In this document: one piece after another, positions 19,614-28,906 of the stretch
How positions within the stretch are numbered: the first letter of the stretch is position 1
How the letters are laid out: every line of letters starts with the position of its first letter
Assembly: GCF_000245735.1 (NCBI RefSeq)
Contig: NZ_AHTH01000005.1
Coordinates: 186,001-250,000, forward strand
Source: Alishewanella jeotgali KCTC 22429
Lineage (GTDB): Bacteria > Pseudomonadota > Gammaproteobacteria > Enterobacterales > Alteromonadaceae
Direction of reading: 5' to 3'
DNA: 64,000 nucleotides
Translations under genes and position numbers: made by a program
The notes under the pieces: model-generated
Databases searched by the model: none
The model's input: only the letters and a program-made list of their open reading frames with translations
Told to the model about the DNA's origin: nothing

Positions 19614-20891
19614 TTAAAAGCGGATATCAACCAGATTCTTTTCCAAAATATATTTTAAATCATAAATCACACTATCAGGACGACAGAACTTTCTAATACC
19701 TATTGCGCCCATTGCTTTGAATTCGTTGTGTCCAACAGCGAGAACAACGGCGTCATAATTGCCATGCACCGGCTGTTCTATTGGTGTAATGCCGTATTCG
19801 TGTTGCGCTTCTGATACGTCAACCCAAGGATCGAAAACATCTGCCCGAACACCGTATTCCTTCAATTCCGTTAGTATGTCCATTACTTTGGTATTGCGAA
19901 TATCTGGGCAGTTTTCTTTAAAAGTTAAACCCATAATTAAAACTCGGGCGCCATTTACATGTATTCGTTTTTTAAGCATGGCTTTTACAAGCTGGCTTAC
20001 CACATATTCTCCCATACGATCGTTAATACGTCGTCCAGCTAATATCACTTCTGGGTTGTATCCAGCCGCCTGCGCTTTGTGGGTTAAATAATAAGGATCC
20101 ACCCCAATACAGTGCCCGCCAACCAAGCCTGGGCGGAAAGGAAGAAAGTTCCACTTAGTACCGGCCGCAAGTAATACCTCTTCGGTATCGATACCTAACT
20201 TATTAAAAATAACTGCTAACTCATTGATTAAGGCAATATTCAAATCACGTTGTGTATTTTCAATTACCTTTGCTGCTTCGGCTACCTTTATCGAACTTGC
20301 CTTGTATGTTCCAGCTGTTACGATGCTACGGTATAAATTATCGACAAAATCGGCCACTTGTGGCGTTGAGCCAGAAGTGACCTTTTTAATTGTCGTAACC
20401 CGATGCTCCTTATCACCAGGATTGATCCTTTCAGGGCTGTAACCGGCAAAAAAATCTACATTAAACTTTAATCCTGAAACACGTTCAATGACGGGAATGC
20501 AATCCTCTTCTGTCGCACCGGGGTAAACAGTAGATTCATAAATGACAACATCTCCAGCTTTAATAACCTTACCTAATGTTTCTGAAGCTTTGATTAAAGG
20601 AGTAAGGTCCGGCTGTCGATGCTCGTCAATTGGAGTTGGTACAGTAACAATGTAAACGTTAGCTGTGCTTAATTGGGATAAATCATTGGTGTATGAAAGC
20701 AGAGTTGCGGTATTCAATTCTTCACTGCTAACCTCAAGTGTATGATCCACTCCCTCGCTTAATTCTTTAATTCGGTTTGCATTTATATCAAAACCGATCG
20801 TAGGGTAATGTTTGCCAAACTCCACAGCCAAGGGTAAACCAACATAACCCAAACCAATAATAGCTATCTTCGATTTTTCTAGTTCAAACAT
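19614..20891 (-). CDS. WbpA-like UDP-N-acetylglucosamine 6-dehydrogenase
   Basis: 425 residues from the ATG at 20891 ([20 protein letters not shown]); a GGA lies 10 bases before it. An upstream in-frame start at 20954 would overlap wzz by about 40 bases and is not favoured. NAD site [14 protein letters not shown] near 13-26, [12 protein letters not shown] near 155, active-site Cys in [14 protein letters not shown] near 260, and [19 protein letters not shown] toward the C-terminus. Two oxidations of UDP-GlcNAc give the uronate used by the WbpB-like enzyme. Close to TviB/WbpA, and clearly different from the Ugd at 1602. Confidence 0.92.
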   Translation of the reverse strand: MFELEKSKIAIIGLGYVGLPLAVEFGKHYPTIGFDINANRIKELSEGVDHTLEVSSEELNTATLLSYTNDLSQLSTANVYIVTVPTPIDEHRQPDLTPLIKASETLGKVIKAGDVVIYESTVYPGATEEDCIPVIERVSGLKFNVDFFAGYSPERINPGDKEHRVTTIKKVTSGSTPQVADFVDNLYRSIVTAGTYKASSIKVAEAAKVIENTQRDLNIALINELAVIFNKLGIDTEEVLLAAGTKWNFLPFRPGLVGGHCIGVDPYYLTHKAQAAGYNPEVILAGRRINDRMGEYVVSQLVKAMLKKRIHVNGARVLIMGLTFKENCPDIRNTKVMDILTELKEYGVRADVFDPWVDVSEAQHEYGITPIEQPVHGNYDAVVLAVGHNEFKAMGAIGIRKFCRPDSVIYDLKYILEKNLVDIRF

Positions 20892-20913
20892 GTAATTAAT
20901 TCCAGCTTGGGAG

Positions 20914-21846
20914 TCAACGACTGACCTTTCGATTGAAATGTCTTCCAATAACAAAAATTACTGAAAACATACCACCAATAATAATTGATAACGCCACCAT
21001 TAATGCTCGCGCAGGTTTAGCCTTCTTTTCTGCTACAACTGCAGGATCTACCACTTTTAACACATACTCGCTTCGAACGTTTGCGAGCATTAAGGTTTTG
21101 GTTTGTTCTTCAATTAACGAAAATAACATTGCTCTTGCATCTGCAATATTAGTTTGGGCAATTTGCTCATTTAGATAAGTGATACTACGCTGTGCCTGGT
21201 TTAAATCTCGCTGACGAATATCTTCATTAATTTCGGTTACTAAGCTGTCAACCCACTGTTTAGCCAAAAACGGAGAATAATGTTGCACACTAATTTTTAC
21301 CATACCGTTACTTTTATCTTGTGACACACTCATGGTCTTGATAAACCGGGTATAAGTTTCCTGCACACTGGGTTTTGGTTTAAATGGCGGTTTAACTTTT
21401 CTTACCCATTGCTCTGTTTCTACATCATAAACCTTGGGGTTTATTTTTAAGCTATTGTCGGTGGGGTTCCAGCCCTTTGCTGCCATTACTGGCAGATACA
21501 AGTCATACTTATCTATAAAACGGCCAATAAAATCGCGGCTTTTTAGTACTTCTAATGCCAAATTGGTTTTTTCATTGCCCATGCCGGGCCTAAAACCGGC
21601 TAACGCCGCCAGGCCACCTAACTGACCAGGCATACGCATACTACTATCTTCGGTAACCGGAGCTAGCAATGCCTCACTTTGGTAGATATTCGGCAAACGT
21701 ATCGCATAAAATACTGCTGCCACGGCAAACAAGAAGGTAGTAGCAATAATTATCCACTTCCCTTGCCAGATGGCGCTAAATAGCTCGCGCAAATCAATCT
21801 CGTCATCCGCTGCTGCGGTTTGCGGCGCGTTTATATTCTCAGACAT
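20914..21846 (-). CDS. wzz: Wzz-family chain length determinant
   Basis: 310 residues from the ATG at 21846 ([20 protein letters not shown]), which has AAGGA six bases upstream; a start at 21867 is possible but less supported. Membrane helix near 27-48 ([19 protein letters not shown]) after the [17 protein letters not shown] lead, periplasmic coiled region, and a second helix near 285-305 ([21 protein letters not shown]). No cytoplasmic kinase domain or tyrosine tail is present, so it is a stand-alone Wzz rather than a Wzc. It sets polymer length together with Wzy and Wza. Confidence 0.92.
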   Translation of the reverse strand: MSENINAPQTAAADDEIDLRELFSAIWQGKWIIIATTFLFAVAAVFYAIRLPNIYQSEALLAPVTEDSSMRMPGQLGGLAALAGFRPGMGNEKTNLALEVLKSRDFIGRFIDKYDLYLPVMAAKGWNPTDNSLKINPKVYDVETEQWVRKVKPPFKPKPSVQETYTRFIKTMSVSQDKSNGMVKISVQHYSPFLAKQWVDSLVTEINEDIRQRDLNQAQRSITYLNEQIAQTNIADARAMLFSLIEEQTKTLMLANVRSEYVLKVVDPAVVAEKKAKPARALMVALSIIIGGMFSVIFVIGRHFNRKVSR

Positions 21847-21910
21847 AGTATTCCTTGTTAAAGCCATTTGGCGCCTGTTTACCAGTTATAGCCAGCAGCA
21901 ACCAGGCACC

Positions 21911-21950
21911 AAAAACTAAACATTCAACATTCAACATTCAACATTCAAGA
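21911..21950. repeat. Heptad array at wza 3' end
   Basis: Reads caaaaact, aaacatt and then three caacatt units, ending 4 bases before the wza stop codon (complement of 21954-21956). Same unit as at 1550-1591. It separates wza from wzz. Confidence 0.85.
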
Positions 21951-21953
21951 ATG

Positions 21954-24785
21954 TTAAAGCGTTGCAATAGCTGCTATCGCCACCGCACTGTTGTATATAA
22001 TTTGCGTTGCAGTGGCCCAAATGGTTAAGCCATCTTTGTATTCGGTATTTAACGGCACCACTATGGTATCGCCGGCTTCTAAACGGTTGCGGTTAATGGC
22101 AAACCAACTGCTGCTGCGGCTCATTACACTGCCATCGGCTTTAATTACATATACCGCTTTTTGATCGGCCCGTTGTTTAAAGCCACCGGCACGGTTTAAA
22201 TAATCTTGTACGCTTAACCCCGCCGTAAATACATGGCTGGACGGGTTATGCACCTCGCCAATAATACTGATGGCGTTACGCCTCTGCGGTACAAAAATTT
22301 CGTCACCGTCTTCCAATTGAATATTCTGGCCGCGCACCCCCGCCAAAGCCGAGTTCATATCAATTACCAAGCGGCCAATAGCTTCGGCTTCGTTAAGTTT
22401 GGCTGCCAGTTCTTCGGCTTCGGCAATAGAGGGGCCTGTTGTACCCACAGTTGCCGATTGGGCAGCTAACTGCTGTTGTAAACTCAGCCGTAATGCATCC
22501 AGTTGTTTGCGCTCGTTTTCACGAATACTGGCACGGCTAAATACTGCAGCCTCGGGATGCGCCTGGGTGGTAAAGCCACCAGCCCGGTTTATTACATCGG
22601 CCAGGCGTTCGCCCTTTTTAATGGTATAAGTCCCTGGAAACTTAACCTCACCAACCAACCGAACGGTATTGGTTTCGCGCCAATCCGGAATGCGCTTAAT
22701 TTGTAATGTATCAAGCGGGCTTAGGGCAGTAACACTGGCGTTATCCAGAGCTAATGCCCGGTGTTCCGTGCTGAATACGGCGCTACCGTCGGTACTGCGC
22801 CGGGTTAGCTCTGCCGTTACCGCATAGCTGGACTCACGAAAGCCACCGGCTACATCAATAAGTTGTTGTGCCGTCATGCCCGACGTTAAGGGGTAACGCC
22901 CCGGAAAACGCACATCACCTTCTATGTTAACAACCAGTTGTGGGGTTTCTTTGTCGGCTTGCTGCGTTAACTTGTTAATTAGCCCTGCTACCACGGGTTC
23001 GCGCGGTTCTACCATAGAAAACACATGCAAGGTATCCAGCTCTTGCAGTGGTAAGGCCAAATCTTGTGGGCTAGCCAAAGACACTACTTGTACACTGGTT
23101 TTAACCGTAGCACTGTTAAAGCGTGAAATCAGGGCGTAGTTTTTGTCGGCAAATTGGTCCAGATCAAAGCCGGCCTTTAACAAATCGGCCAGTGTCATGC
23201 CTTTAGTTAGCGGATAATTACCGTTAAAACGGCTAAAGCCAACTATCGACACTACTTTGGGCGGTTGTAAAAAGCGGGCTTGGTTACGTAACTCAGCTAT
23301 TAGCCCTTGTAACCGCTCGGTACGATCTTCGTTAGCACCAAACAGAAAAAGTTTGTCGCGCGGCTGCAGTAACAGGTTGGCCGCCGAACCCGGCTGGGTA
23401 ATGGCCAACGCCGGGTTAAAGGCAATAACTTCAATTTCCCGGGTTGGATACACTTCGCGCCGAATAATGCCGTAGTTTAGGTCCGGGTTTGGTAGCAGTT
23501 CACGCATGTCAGGCAGAACGTCGGAAATACGCATACCTTCCCGCCAGCCAAAGCCACCTGGGCGGTGCACATGCCCGGTAAGTTGCACAATATTTTCAAT
23601 TTGATCCAGCACTGAATACACTTCAAGAATATCGCCCTGGCGTAACGTTGTGGCTTTGCCAGCGGCCTGGGTCAGGTCGATATCTTTCAGCATTTTTGCG
23701 CCGTTGGCATCAATGCGCTCTAACCGTGATACTGCCGGAAAGGCGGTAGGTAAAAAACCACCCGCCAGGCGCACGATATCGTCTGCCGTTCTTTCATTTT
23801 TTAGTTCGTAAATGGCCGGGCGCAGCACTTCACCACCAATACCCACTGTGCGCTCAATAGTAGGGATAAACACTACGTCTCCCGGCTGTAACATAATATC
23901 GGCCGAGGTATCACCGCGTAGGAGTAAATTATATAAGTCGAGTTGGGCTACAGTTTTGCCGCTGCGCTTTATTTCAATATTACGCAGTGAACCAATTTTT
24001 TTAACACCACCGGCTGCCATAATGGCGTGTGTTGCGGTAGACAGCGAGCTGATAGTGTAAGCACCAGGCTGGAAGGCTTCGCCCAGCACAAATACGCGAA
24101 TAGAGCGCAGTTCACCCATGGTTACGTTTAGCTGGTTACCGATCATTTGCTGCTGCACTACAGTAGCCAGATTTTGTCGCAATTCACTAAAGGTTAAACC
24201 GGCCACCATAATGGGGCCAATGCCGGGGAAGAATATTTGGCCGTTGCGGTCTACGTTCAGCTCTTGCTGAATGTTTTCTTTACCATAGAGTTGAATACGA
24301 ATACTGTCGCCTGGCCCTACAATGTAGTCTGTTGGCACCGGAATATCCGATACCGGGGCAAAAGTGCTGGGCGTACCGGCAAACAGGTCGTAACCGAATT
24401 GCTTAAGGTTTTGCCGTAAGTTGCGGGCTTTTTGTGTCGGTTTAGCGGCTTTATCGCCATTTTCGGCTTTATCTACATTTGCCGTAGCTCGTTCAATAGT
24501 ATTATTCCACTGCTCTGCTTGTTCGCTTTGCGGACGTCGCGGTGTGGTTAACTCTTGCAAACTGGGGGCAGGTTGCATTGGTGTGGCTACTGCCGGGCCA
24601 GTAAGTTGCGATAAGTCAACACCATACTGCGCAGCAATGGCTTCTTGCTGGGCTCGGGGAAGTTGTTTAAATTGCTCAATTTGTGCCGCAGTAATTTGCT
24701 GTGCCATAGCACCGGCGCTGAGAAATACTCCCAGGGTGCAGGCCGCAATGGCGCGGAAAAGACTCTTTGACAACCTCATTAACAT
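21954..24785 (-). CDS. wza: Wza-type outer-membrane polysaccharide export protein with multiple SLBB domains
   Basis: 943 residues. A signal peptide ends near ALA-like SAGAMA-QQ (about residue 28) and there is no lipobox in the right place, so it is probably not a lipoprotein. The Poly_export domain starts near 150 (PVPTDYIVGPGDSIRIQLYG). Several SLBB domains follow, each marked by phrases such as RVFVLGEAFQPGAYTISSLS, GIGGEVLRPAIYEL, LTGHVHRPGGFGW, VNIEGDVRFPGRYPL, LVGEVKFPGTYTIKKG and IIGEVHNPSSHVFTAG. A C-terminal hydrophobic end is near 925. Much longer than E. coli Wza (about 380). It is the first gene after the ops leader, so RfaH should act here. Confidence 0.93.
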   Translation of the reverse strand: MLMRLSKSLFRAIAACTLGVFLSAGAMAQQITAAQIEQFKQLPRAQQEAIAAQYGVDLSQLTGPAVATPMQPAPSLQELTTPRRPQSEQAEQWNNTIERATANVDKAENGDKAAKPTQKARNLRQNLKQFGYDLFAGTPSTFAPVSDIPVPTDYIVGPGDSIRIQLYGKENIQQELNVDRNGQIFFPGIGPIMVAGLTFSELRQNLATVVQQQMIGNQLNVTMGELRSIRVFVLGEAFQPGAYTISSLSTATHAIMAAGGVKKIGSLRNIEIKRSGKTVAQLDLYNLLLRGDTSADIMLQPGDVVFIPTIERTVGIGGEVLRPAIYELKNERTADDIVRLAGGFLPTAFPAVSRLERIDANGAKMLKDIDLTQAAGKATTLRQGDILEVYSVLDQIENIVQLTGHVHRPGGFGWREGMRISDVLPDMRELLPNPDLNYGIIRREVYPTREIEVIAFNPALAITQPGSAANLLLQPRDKLFLFGANEDRTERLQGLIAELRNQARFLQPPKVVSIVGFSRFNGNYPLTKGMTLADLLKAGFDLDQFADKNYALISRFNSATVKTSVQVVSLASPQDLALPLQELDTLHVFSMVEPREPVVAGLINKLTQQADKETPQLVVNIEGDVRFPGRYPLTSGMTAQQLIDVAGGFRESSYAVTAELTRRSTDGSAVFSTEHRALALDNASVTALSPLDTLQIKRIPDWRETNTVRLVGEVKFPGTYTIKKGERLADVINRAGGFTTQAHPEAAVFSRASIRENERKQLDALRLSLQQQLAAQSATVGTTGPSIAEAEELAAKLNEAEAIGRLVIDMNSALAGVRGQNIQLEDGDEIFVPQRRNAISIIGEVHNPSSHVFTAGLSVQDYLNRAGGFKQRADQKAVYVIKADGSVMSRSSSWFAINRNRLEAGDTIVVPLNTEYKDGLTIWATATQIIYNSAVAIAAIATL

Positions 24786-24835
24786 GCTTCCGTTTAGTTG
24801 GTTATTAATATTGAAATCATAGTTTACGGCTTTAG

Positions 24836-24870
24836 GTACGCTACCGCCCTTGAGTTAAGCGCCCCAAAAC
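24836..24870 (-). promoter_or_regulatory. JUMPstart / ops element in the wza leader
   Basis: On the reverse strand 24848-24836 reads GGCGGTAGCGTAC, an exact match to the core ops sequence (GGCGGTAGCGT) that recruits RfaH to paused RNA polymerase. The bases just before it (GCGCTTAACTCAAG, to about 24870) resemble the wider JUMPstart region. It is transcribed about 50 bases before the wza ATG and about 50 bases after the likely start site. The gene for an RfaH-like protein is the next gene upstream. Confidence 0.92.
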
Positions 24871-24897
24871 TAAAAATGTGTATTTTTCAAACGCGGG

Positions 24898-24940
24898 ATT
24901 ATAACTGATATCCCCTCAGGTTATTACCTGAATACGTATT
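24898..24940 (-). promoter_or_regulatory. wza promoter with two palindromes
   Basis: On the reverse strand a perfect TATAAT lies at 24903-24898, leaving a leader of about 40 bases before the ops element. The -35 region is poor (about 24921-24926) and is covered by the palindrome CAGGT-tatt-ACCTG (24917-24930). A second perfect palindrome, AATACGTATT, adjoins it (24931-24940). This layout suggests an activator or repressor site over the -35 box. Candidate only. Confidence 0.6.
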
Positions 24941-24966
24941 TTTTATGACACCAGCTAACAGCTGCC

Positions 24967-25461
24967 TTAGGCTGATTTTTCTATGTGCTTATTATCTATT
25001 GTTATTTTTAGCTGTTGCCCTAAAAAACTTAACAGAATAATGCTGCGGGTTTCACCGTCTGGCTGCTGAAATACGGCATTTAGGCTAGCAAAGGGACCAG
25101 CTAAAATGGCCAGTTGCTCGCCGGTTTTAAAGGGTTGCTGCTCTGGTTGTTGTTGTAGTTCGAGTTGTTGTAGTAGCAGGCTTTGCACAAGTTGGTTGGG
25201 TACCGTTGCCAGGGTATCGCCAAAGCGAACCAGGCCACCTACCCCACGGGTACTGCGAATGCATGACAGATTTGGCGTGTTAGGACATTTTAAAAAAATA
25301 TAGCGCGGAAACAGCGGCTCGCTGACGATAACGGCTTTACCGGCACGGAGCTTTTTGCTGCGAATAAAGGGGGCGAAACTTTCAAAACCCTGATTTGCGA
25401 GATGCTGCTGTGCCCGCTGCTCTTGCCTGGGTTTGCTATATATCAGATACCAGTTGTCCAT
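24967..25461 (-). CDS. rfaH: RfaH-like transcription antiterminator (NusG paralogue)
   Basis: 164 residues, starting MDNWYLIYSKPRQEQRAQQH, the standard NGN-domain start of RfaH. SEPLFPRYIFLKCP near 50 and IRSTRGVGGLVRFGD near 70 match the family. A Q-rich linker (residues 98-108) leads to a KOW-like C-terminal domain with KTGEQLAILAGPFASLNAVF. RfaH binds ops-paused polymerase and suppresses Rho termination in long surface-polysaccharide operons. Its gene lies directly upstream of an ops-bearing leader, so the regulator is probably dedicated to this locus. Confidence 0.93.
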   Translation of the reverse strand: MDNWYLIYSKPRQEQRAQQHLANQGFESFAPFIRSKKLRAGKAVIVSEPLFPRYIFLKCPNTPNLSCIRSTRGVGGLVRFGDTLATVPNQLVQSLLLQQLELQQQPEQQPFKTGEQLAILAGPFASLNAVFQQPDGETRSIILLSFLGQQLKITIDNKHIEKSA

Positions 25462-25557
25462 AACTTAACGCTTCCGTAAAACTGGGCGCGATATTAGTGC
25501 ATTGCCGTAGCTAAGGTCAATCATTTATGCTTGCCCCGCGGTTGGCTGCACTTATAT

Positions 25558-26904
25558 TCACCAACGCCACTCCATTTTGGCGCCTACGGCATGCTCGAAT
25601 ACCTTTTCATTATGTTGCTGGCCGCGTTGTAACTCGTAATCTATGCTCGCCAGGCCGCTGAGTATTGGGTGTTGGTAGCCAACATTCACTACGGTGGCGT
25701 CGATAAGCTGTGACGTTTGGGTTAACACTTTCTGCTGTGAGGTGCGGTTACTAAACTTAAGGTATCCAGACTGACCATTGGCAGCGCTAATTTGCACACC
25801 CGCAACCCATTGTTTTTCATAGGGTGCGCCAATTGCGCCCGGCTGAATAAACAACCACTGTGCGTAGTTTTCCGGTATGTGCTGATACTCTGCAAAAAAC
25901 CGTAATAAAATGTCCTGGTTACCCACATAATAATGGCTACCCAGTAACCAGCCATTAGTTTGCTGTTCTCCACGCTGCGCCGACAGCTCACCATATACCG
26001 CGGCCTGTGCCGTCAGGTTATAGCGGGCATCTAAACCTAGTGTGGTGATATTGTCTTGTGGTAGTAAATCGCTGTATAGGCCGGTTGTTATTTGCTCACT
26101 TAGCTGTGGTTTAAGTTGTCTGCCGGTAACGCCCAACTCTAAGGGTTTAATTGGCCTTAGCGACACACGGGCCGCAGTGTAACGGGCGTGGCGGGTTGGT
26201 GCCGTACCAGCATATTCGCCCAGCTGCAAATTAACATTAACAGGGCCTAGCCATTTTAAATGCTGATGTAACGGTAAATTAGAATTAAGACGGTTTATTT
26301 GCAGGCTTTTCGTTGGCCGCTGCTGGTTGTTAAAGCTAAAGCTGCTGGTAATAGCCGGGCCCCACCACTGCTGTTGTACCGAGGCCACGAGTACCCAGTT
26401 TCCGGCGATGTAGGCGCCATAAGAGCCATCCCAATTCGTTTTATTTTGCGATTTAGCGGTGGCGTCGTAGCTATCACGACGAATGCTTTTTACCAGGCCG
26501 CTGGCCCAGTTTTCGTGTTTAGATTCGTAGCTTAATGTTGCGGCAGCCTTTTCGCCAAACTGGTTGCCAAAACTGGCTGTTGCCAGCGGATCGCTACTGG
26601 CTTGCAGGCTGGCAGTTTTTATTGTGCTGCGCTGTGCATAGCTGGCTGCCGACTTCACCCGCAAATAGGCAAACAGTTCGGCCGAACTCAGGTTTTGGGT
26701 ATTAACTTGCTGCAACTGCTCCATGACGGGCTGCCACATTAACGGCCAGGTGTTAACCGGAATATTTAAATGGCCGCTATTCGACAGCAGTTGAATACTT
26801 TGCTGCAAAAATTGATCGTCCGTATTTATCCACGGCGTGGCGTGCAGCATTGAGGAAAAGGCTACAGAGGCTGACGCCAGAACAACTTTAGAAACAAACC
26901 GCAT
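25558..26904 (-). CDS. wzi: Wzi-like capsule assembly outer-membrane protein
   Basis: 448 residues with a signal peptide cut after SSMLHA (about residue 22). TPWINTDDQFLQQSIQLLSNSGHLNIPVNTWPLMW is the typical mature N-terminus. The rest alternates short amphipathic strands (for example VLVASVQQQWWGPAITSSFSF, then LRPIKPLELGVTG) and ends EHAVGAKMEWRW with a terminal aromatic, as expected of a beta-barrel. Wzi binds polymer at the cell surface. It is the first gene of the leftward block, with the GGGTTTT array in its upstream region. Confidence 0.92.
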   Translation of the reverse strand: MRFVSKVVLASASVAFSSMLHATPWINTDDQFLQQSIQLLSNSGHLNIPVNTWPLMWQPVMEQLQQVNTQNLSSAELFAYLRVKSAASYAQRSTIKTASLQASSDPLATASFGNQFGEKAAATLSYESKHENWASGLVKSIRRDSYDATAKSQNKTNWDGSYGAYIAGNWVLVASVQQQWWGPAITSSFSFNNQQRPTKSLQINRLNSNLPLHQHLKWLGPVNVNLQLGEYAGTAPTRHARYTAARVSLRPIKPLELGVTGRQLKPQLSEQITTGLYSDLLPQDNITTLGLDARYNLTAQAAVYGELSAQRGEQQTNGWLLGSHYYVGNQDILLRFFAEYQHIPENYAQWLFIQPGAIGAPYEKQWVAGVQISAANGQSGYLKFSNRTSQQKVLTQTSQLIDATVVNVGYQHPILSGLASIDYELQRGQQHNEKVFEHAVGAKMEWRW

Positions 26905-26973
26905 AAATTTTCTCTGACATCCTGTGCAGACTCATTATCGCGGCAATGCTATCAAAGGCCCGCCGGGGTTACA

Positions 26974-27178
26974 AGTTTTGAGTTTTGAATGGTGAGTGGT
27001 GGGGTTTTGGGTTTTGGGTTTTGGGTTTTGGGTTTTGGGTTTTGGGTTTTGGGTTTTGGGTTTTGGGTTTTGGGTTTTGGGTTTTGGGTTTTGGGTTTTG
27101 GGTTTTGGGTTTTGAGTTTTGAGTTTTGAGTTTTGAGTTTTGGGTTTTGGGTTTTGAGTTTTGAGTGTTGGGGTTTTG
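26974..27178 (+). repeat. GGGTTTT/GAGTTTT heptad array with G-quadruplex potential
   Basis: After two GAGTTTT-like units at 26974-26990, an uninterrupted array of 7-mers runs from 27001 to about 27165. TTTT blocks recur every 7 bases from 27005 to 27110 (16 GGGTTTT units), then four GAGTTTT, two GGGTTTT and two to three GAGTTTT/GAGTGTT units. Runs of three G separated by four T satisfy the intramolecular G-quadruplex pattern many times over. It fills most of the 327-bp divergent spacer between wzi and rmlC and ends about 25 bases before a likely -10 box. Confidence 0.96.
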
Positions 27179-27201
27179 GTGTTGTGTGGTGGGCGATGCG
27201 T

Positions 27202-27207
27202 TATAAT
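27202..27207 (+). promoter_or_regulatory. Candidate -10 box for rmlC
   Basis: TATAAT stands 24 bases before the rmlC ATG (27232), predicting a start near 27214 and a very short leader. No good -35 is visible 16-18 bases upstream (the sequence there is repeat-derived GTGTTG-like), so the heptad array forms the upstream part of this promoter. Confidence 0.5.
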
Positions 27208-27231
27208 AGCTAAAAAATTAGTGCCTTGATT

Positions 27232-27774
27232 ATGAAAATTTTAGAGACGGCTTTGCCGGGTTGCTTGTTGATTGAACAGCCGCAGTTTAATGATAACCGG
27301 GGTTGTTTTCGGGAGTTGTATGTGCAGCAGCGTTATCAGGCTGCAGGTATTACTGAGCCACTGCTGCAAGACAACCTATCGCTGTCGGGTAAGGGCGTGA
27401 TCCGGGGTATGCATTTTCAGCGGCAGCAACCGCAGGGCAAGCTGGTAACGGTGCTTAGTGGCAAAATTTACGATGTAATGGTTGATATTCGCCCTACTTC
27501 ACGCACTTTTGGGCAGTGGCAAGCAATTGAGCTATCGGCGGAGCTGCCGCAACAACTTTGGATCCCGCCGGGCTTTGCCCACGGTTTTCAGGCATTAGCG
27601 GATAATAGCCTGGTATTTTATAAAACCAGCAGTTATTACAACGCACAAGATGAGGGCGCTTTTAACGCCTTCGACCCTCAGCTTAATATCCCCTGGCCTG
27701 TTAAAGAGGCCGTTTTGTCTGGCAAAGATAGCCAGGCTCCAGCTTTTCAGCAGGTTTTTAACCGCGGCCGTTAG
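27232..27774 (+). CDS. rfbC: dTDP-4-dehydrorhamnose 3,5-epimerase
   Basis: 180 residues from the ATG at 27232 ([20 protein letters not shown]). An in-frame TTG at 27226 is possible; no strong ribosome-binding site is seen. Converts dTDP-4-keto-6-deoxyglucose to the L-lyxo form on the way to dTDP-L-rhamnose. [12 protein letters not shown] near 20, [17 protein letters not shown] near 58-75 (catalytic His), [13 protein letters not shown] near 113, and [17 protein letters not shown] near 130 with the catalytic Tyr. Convergent with rmlB; the two coding regions overlap by 17 bases. Confidence 0.95.
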   Translation: MKILETALPGCLLIEQPQFNDNRGCFRELYVQQRYQAAGITEPLLQDNLSLSGKGVIRGMHFQRQQPQGKLVTVLSGKIYDVMVDIRPTSRTFGQWQAIELSAELPQQLWIPPGFAHGFQALADNSLVFYKTSSYYNAQDEGAFNAFDPQLNIPWPVKEAVLSGKDSQAPAFQQVFNRGR

Positions 27775-28792
27775 TTAGGGCATGTTGTTTTAGATACCAC
27801 AGCACAGTTTTGCGCAGACCGCTGGCAAAGCTTTCTTGCGGCTGCCAGCCTAACTCGCGTTGTATTTTACTGGTGTCGATGGCATAGCGCTGGTCGTGGC
27901 CGGGGCGATCGGTTACGTGGGTGATGAGTTTTGAATGTTGAGTTTTTAGTGTTGAGTTTTTAGTTGGGGCTAGTTCGTCCAGTAGCGTGCAGATGGCGTT
28001 TACTACGTCGAGGTTTTTGATTTCGTTGTGGCCGCCGATGTTGTAGGTTTCGCCTACCTTGCCTGTTGTTAATACGGTAAGCAGCGCTCTGGCGTGATCT
28101 TCTACAAATAGCCAGTCGCGGATTTGTTCGCCATTACCGTATACCGGCATGGGTTCGCCGGCCAGGGCTTTGGTAATCATAAGCGGGATCAGTTTTTCGC
28201 GGTTTTGATACGGGCCGTAGTTGTTTGAGCAGTTGGTGATCAAAATTGGCAAGTTGTAAGTGCGATGCCAGGCACGTACCAGATGATCGCTGGCTGCCTT
28301 GCTGGCCGAATAGGGGCTGCTGGGGGCATAGGGTGTGTTTTCAGTAAAAAGATCGTTACTACCGGCCAGATCGCCGAATACTTCGTCGGTGGAGATATGC
28401 TGAAACCGGAAATTGGCTTTTACTACCGCTGGGGCGTGCTGCAGATAGGCCCTACTCGCTTCCAATAAGGTGTAGGTACCGATGATATTGGTATTGATAA
28501 AGTCTGCCGGGCCAGTAATAGAGCGGTCGACATGGCTTTCTGCGGCCAGATGCATTACGGCATCGGGCTGAAATTGCTGGAATAAGCTATCTAAAGCGGC
28601 ACGGTCACAAATGTCGGTTTGCGAAAAATAATAGCGGGGCGAGGCTTCGATGTCGGCTAGCGCTGCTAAATCGGCAGCGTAGGTTAGCTTGTCGATATTG
28701 ACCAGGGTGTAGTCGGTTGCCTGAAATAAGTGTCTTAGCAGGGCTGAGCCGATAAAGCCCGCGCCACCTGTTACAAAAATAACCTTTGCCAT
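27758..28792 (-). CDS. rfbB: dTDP-glucose 4,6-dehydratase
   Basis: 344 residues from the ATG at 28792 ([20 protein letters not shown]), with AAGG five bases upstream; a GTG at 28804 is less likely. NAD site TGGAGFIG at 7-14, STDEVFGDL near 135, [12 protein letters not shown] (YxxxK) near 165, and [13 protein letters not shown] near 230. Makes dTDP-4-keto-6-deoxyglucose. Between LAP and [12 protein letters not shown] (about residues 274-288) the codons are made of heptad repeat DNA and give [12 protein letters not shown] in a stretch where, from memory, E. coli RfbB has about 11 different residues. The catalytic part is intact. Confidence 0.94.
   Translation of the reverse strand: MAKVIFVTGGAGFIGSALLRHLFQATDYTLVNIDKLTYAADLAALADIEASPRYYFSQTDICDRAALDSLFQQFQPDAVMHLAAESHVDRSITGPADFINTNIIGTYTLLEASRAYLQHAPAVVKANFRFQHISTDEVFGDLAGSNDLFTENTPYAPSSPYSASKAASDHLVRAWHRTYNLPILITNCSNNYGPYQNREKLIPLMITKALAGEPMPVYGNGEQIRDWLFVEDHARALLTVLTTGKVGETYNIGGHNEIKNLDVVNAICTLLDELAPTKNSTLKTQHSKLITHVTDRPGHDQRYAIDTSKIQRELGWQPQESFASGLRKTVLWYLKQHALTNGRG
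27924..27966. repeat. Heptad array inside the rmlB coding sequence
   Basis: Six 7-mers: tgagttt, tgaatgt, tgagttt, ttagtgt, tgagttt, ttagttg (42 bases, 14 codons). The frame is kept because six heptads are a multiple of three. The units are the same as those found after stop codons elsewhere in this locus. Confidence 0.85.
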
Positions 28793-28906
28793 ATTACCTT
28801 GCACTGTTTTGCGCTATTTACTGAGCTTGTTATTGCGCTCTTTGTCGCAGCCTGTATTAAACGCTTTATTGAGCTGCGTATTTAATTAAGTTGGGTGTTG
28901 GGCTGC

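Noticed and set aside
27001-27165. Telomere-like or linear-replicon end
   Set aside because: The repeat is internal, flanked by ordinary divergent genes on both sides, and the unit fits the local heptad family.
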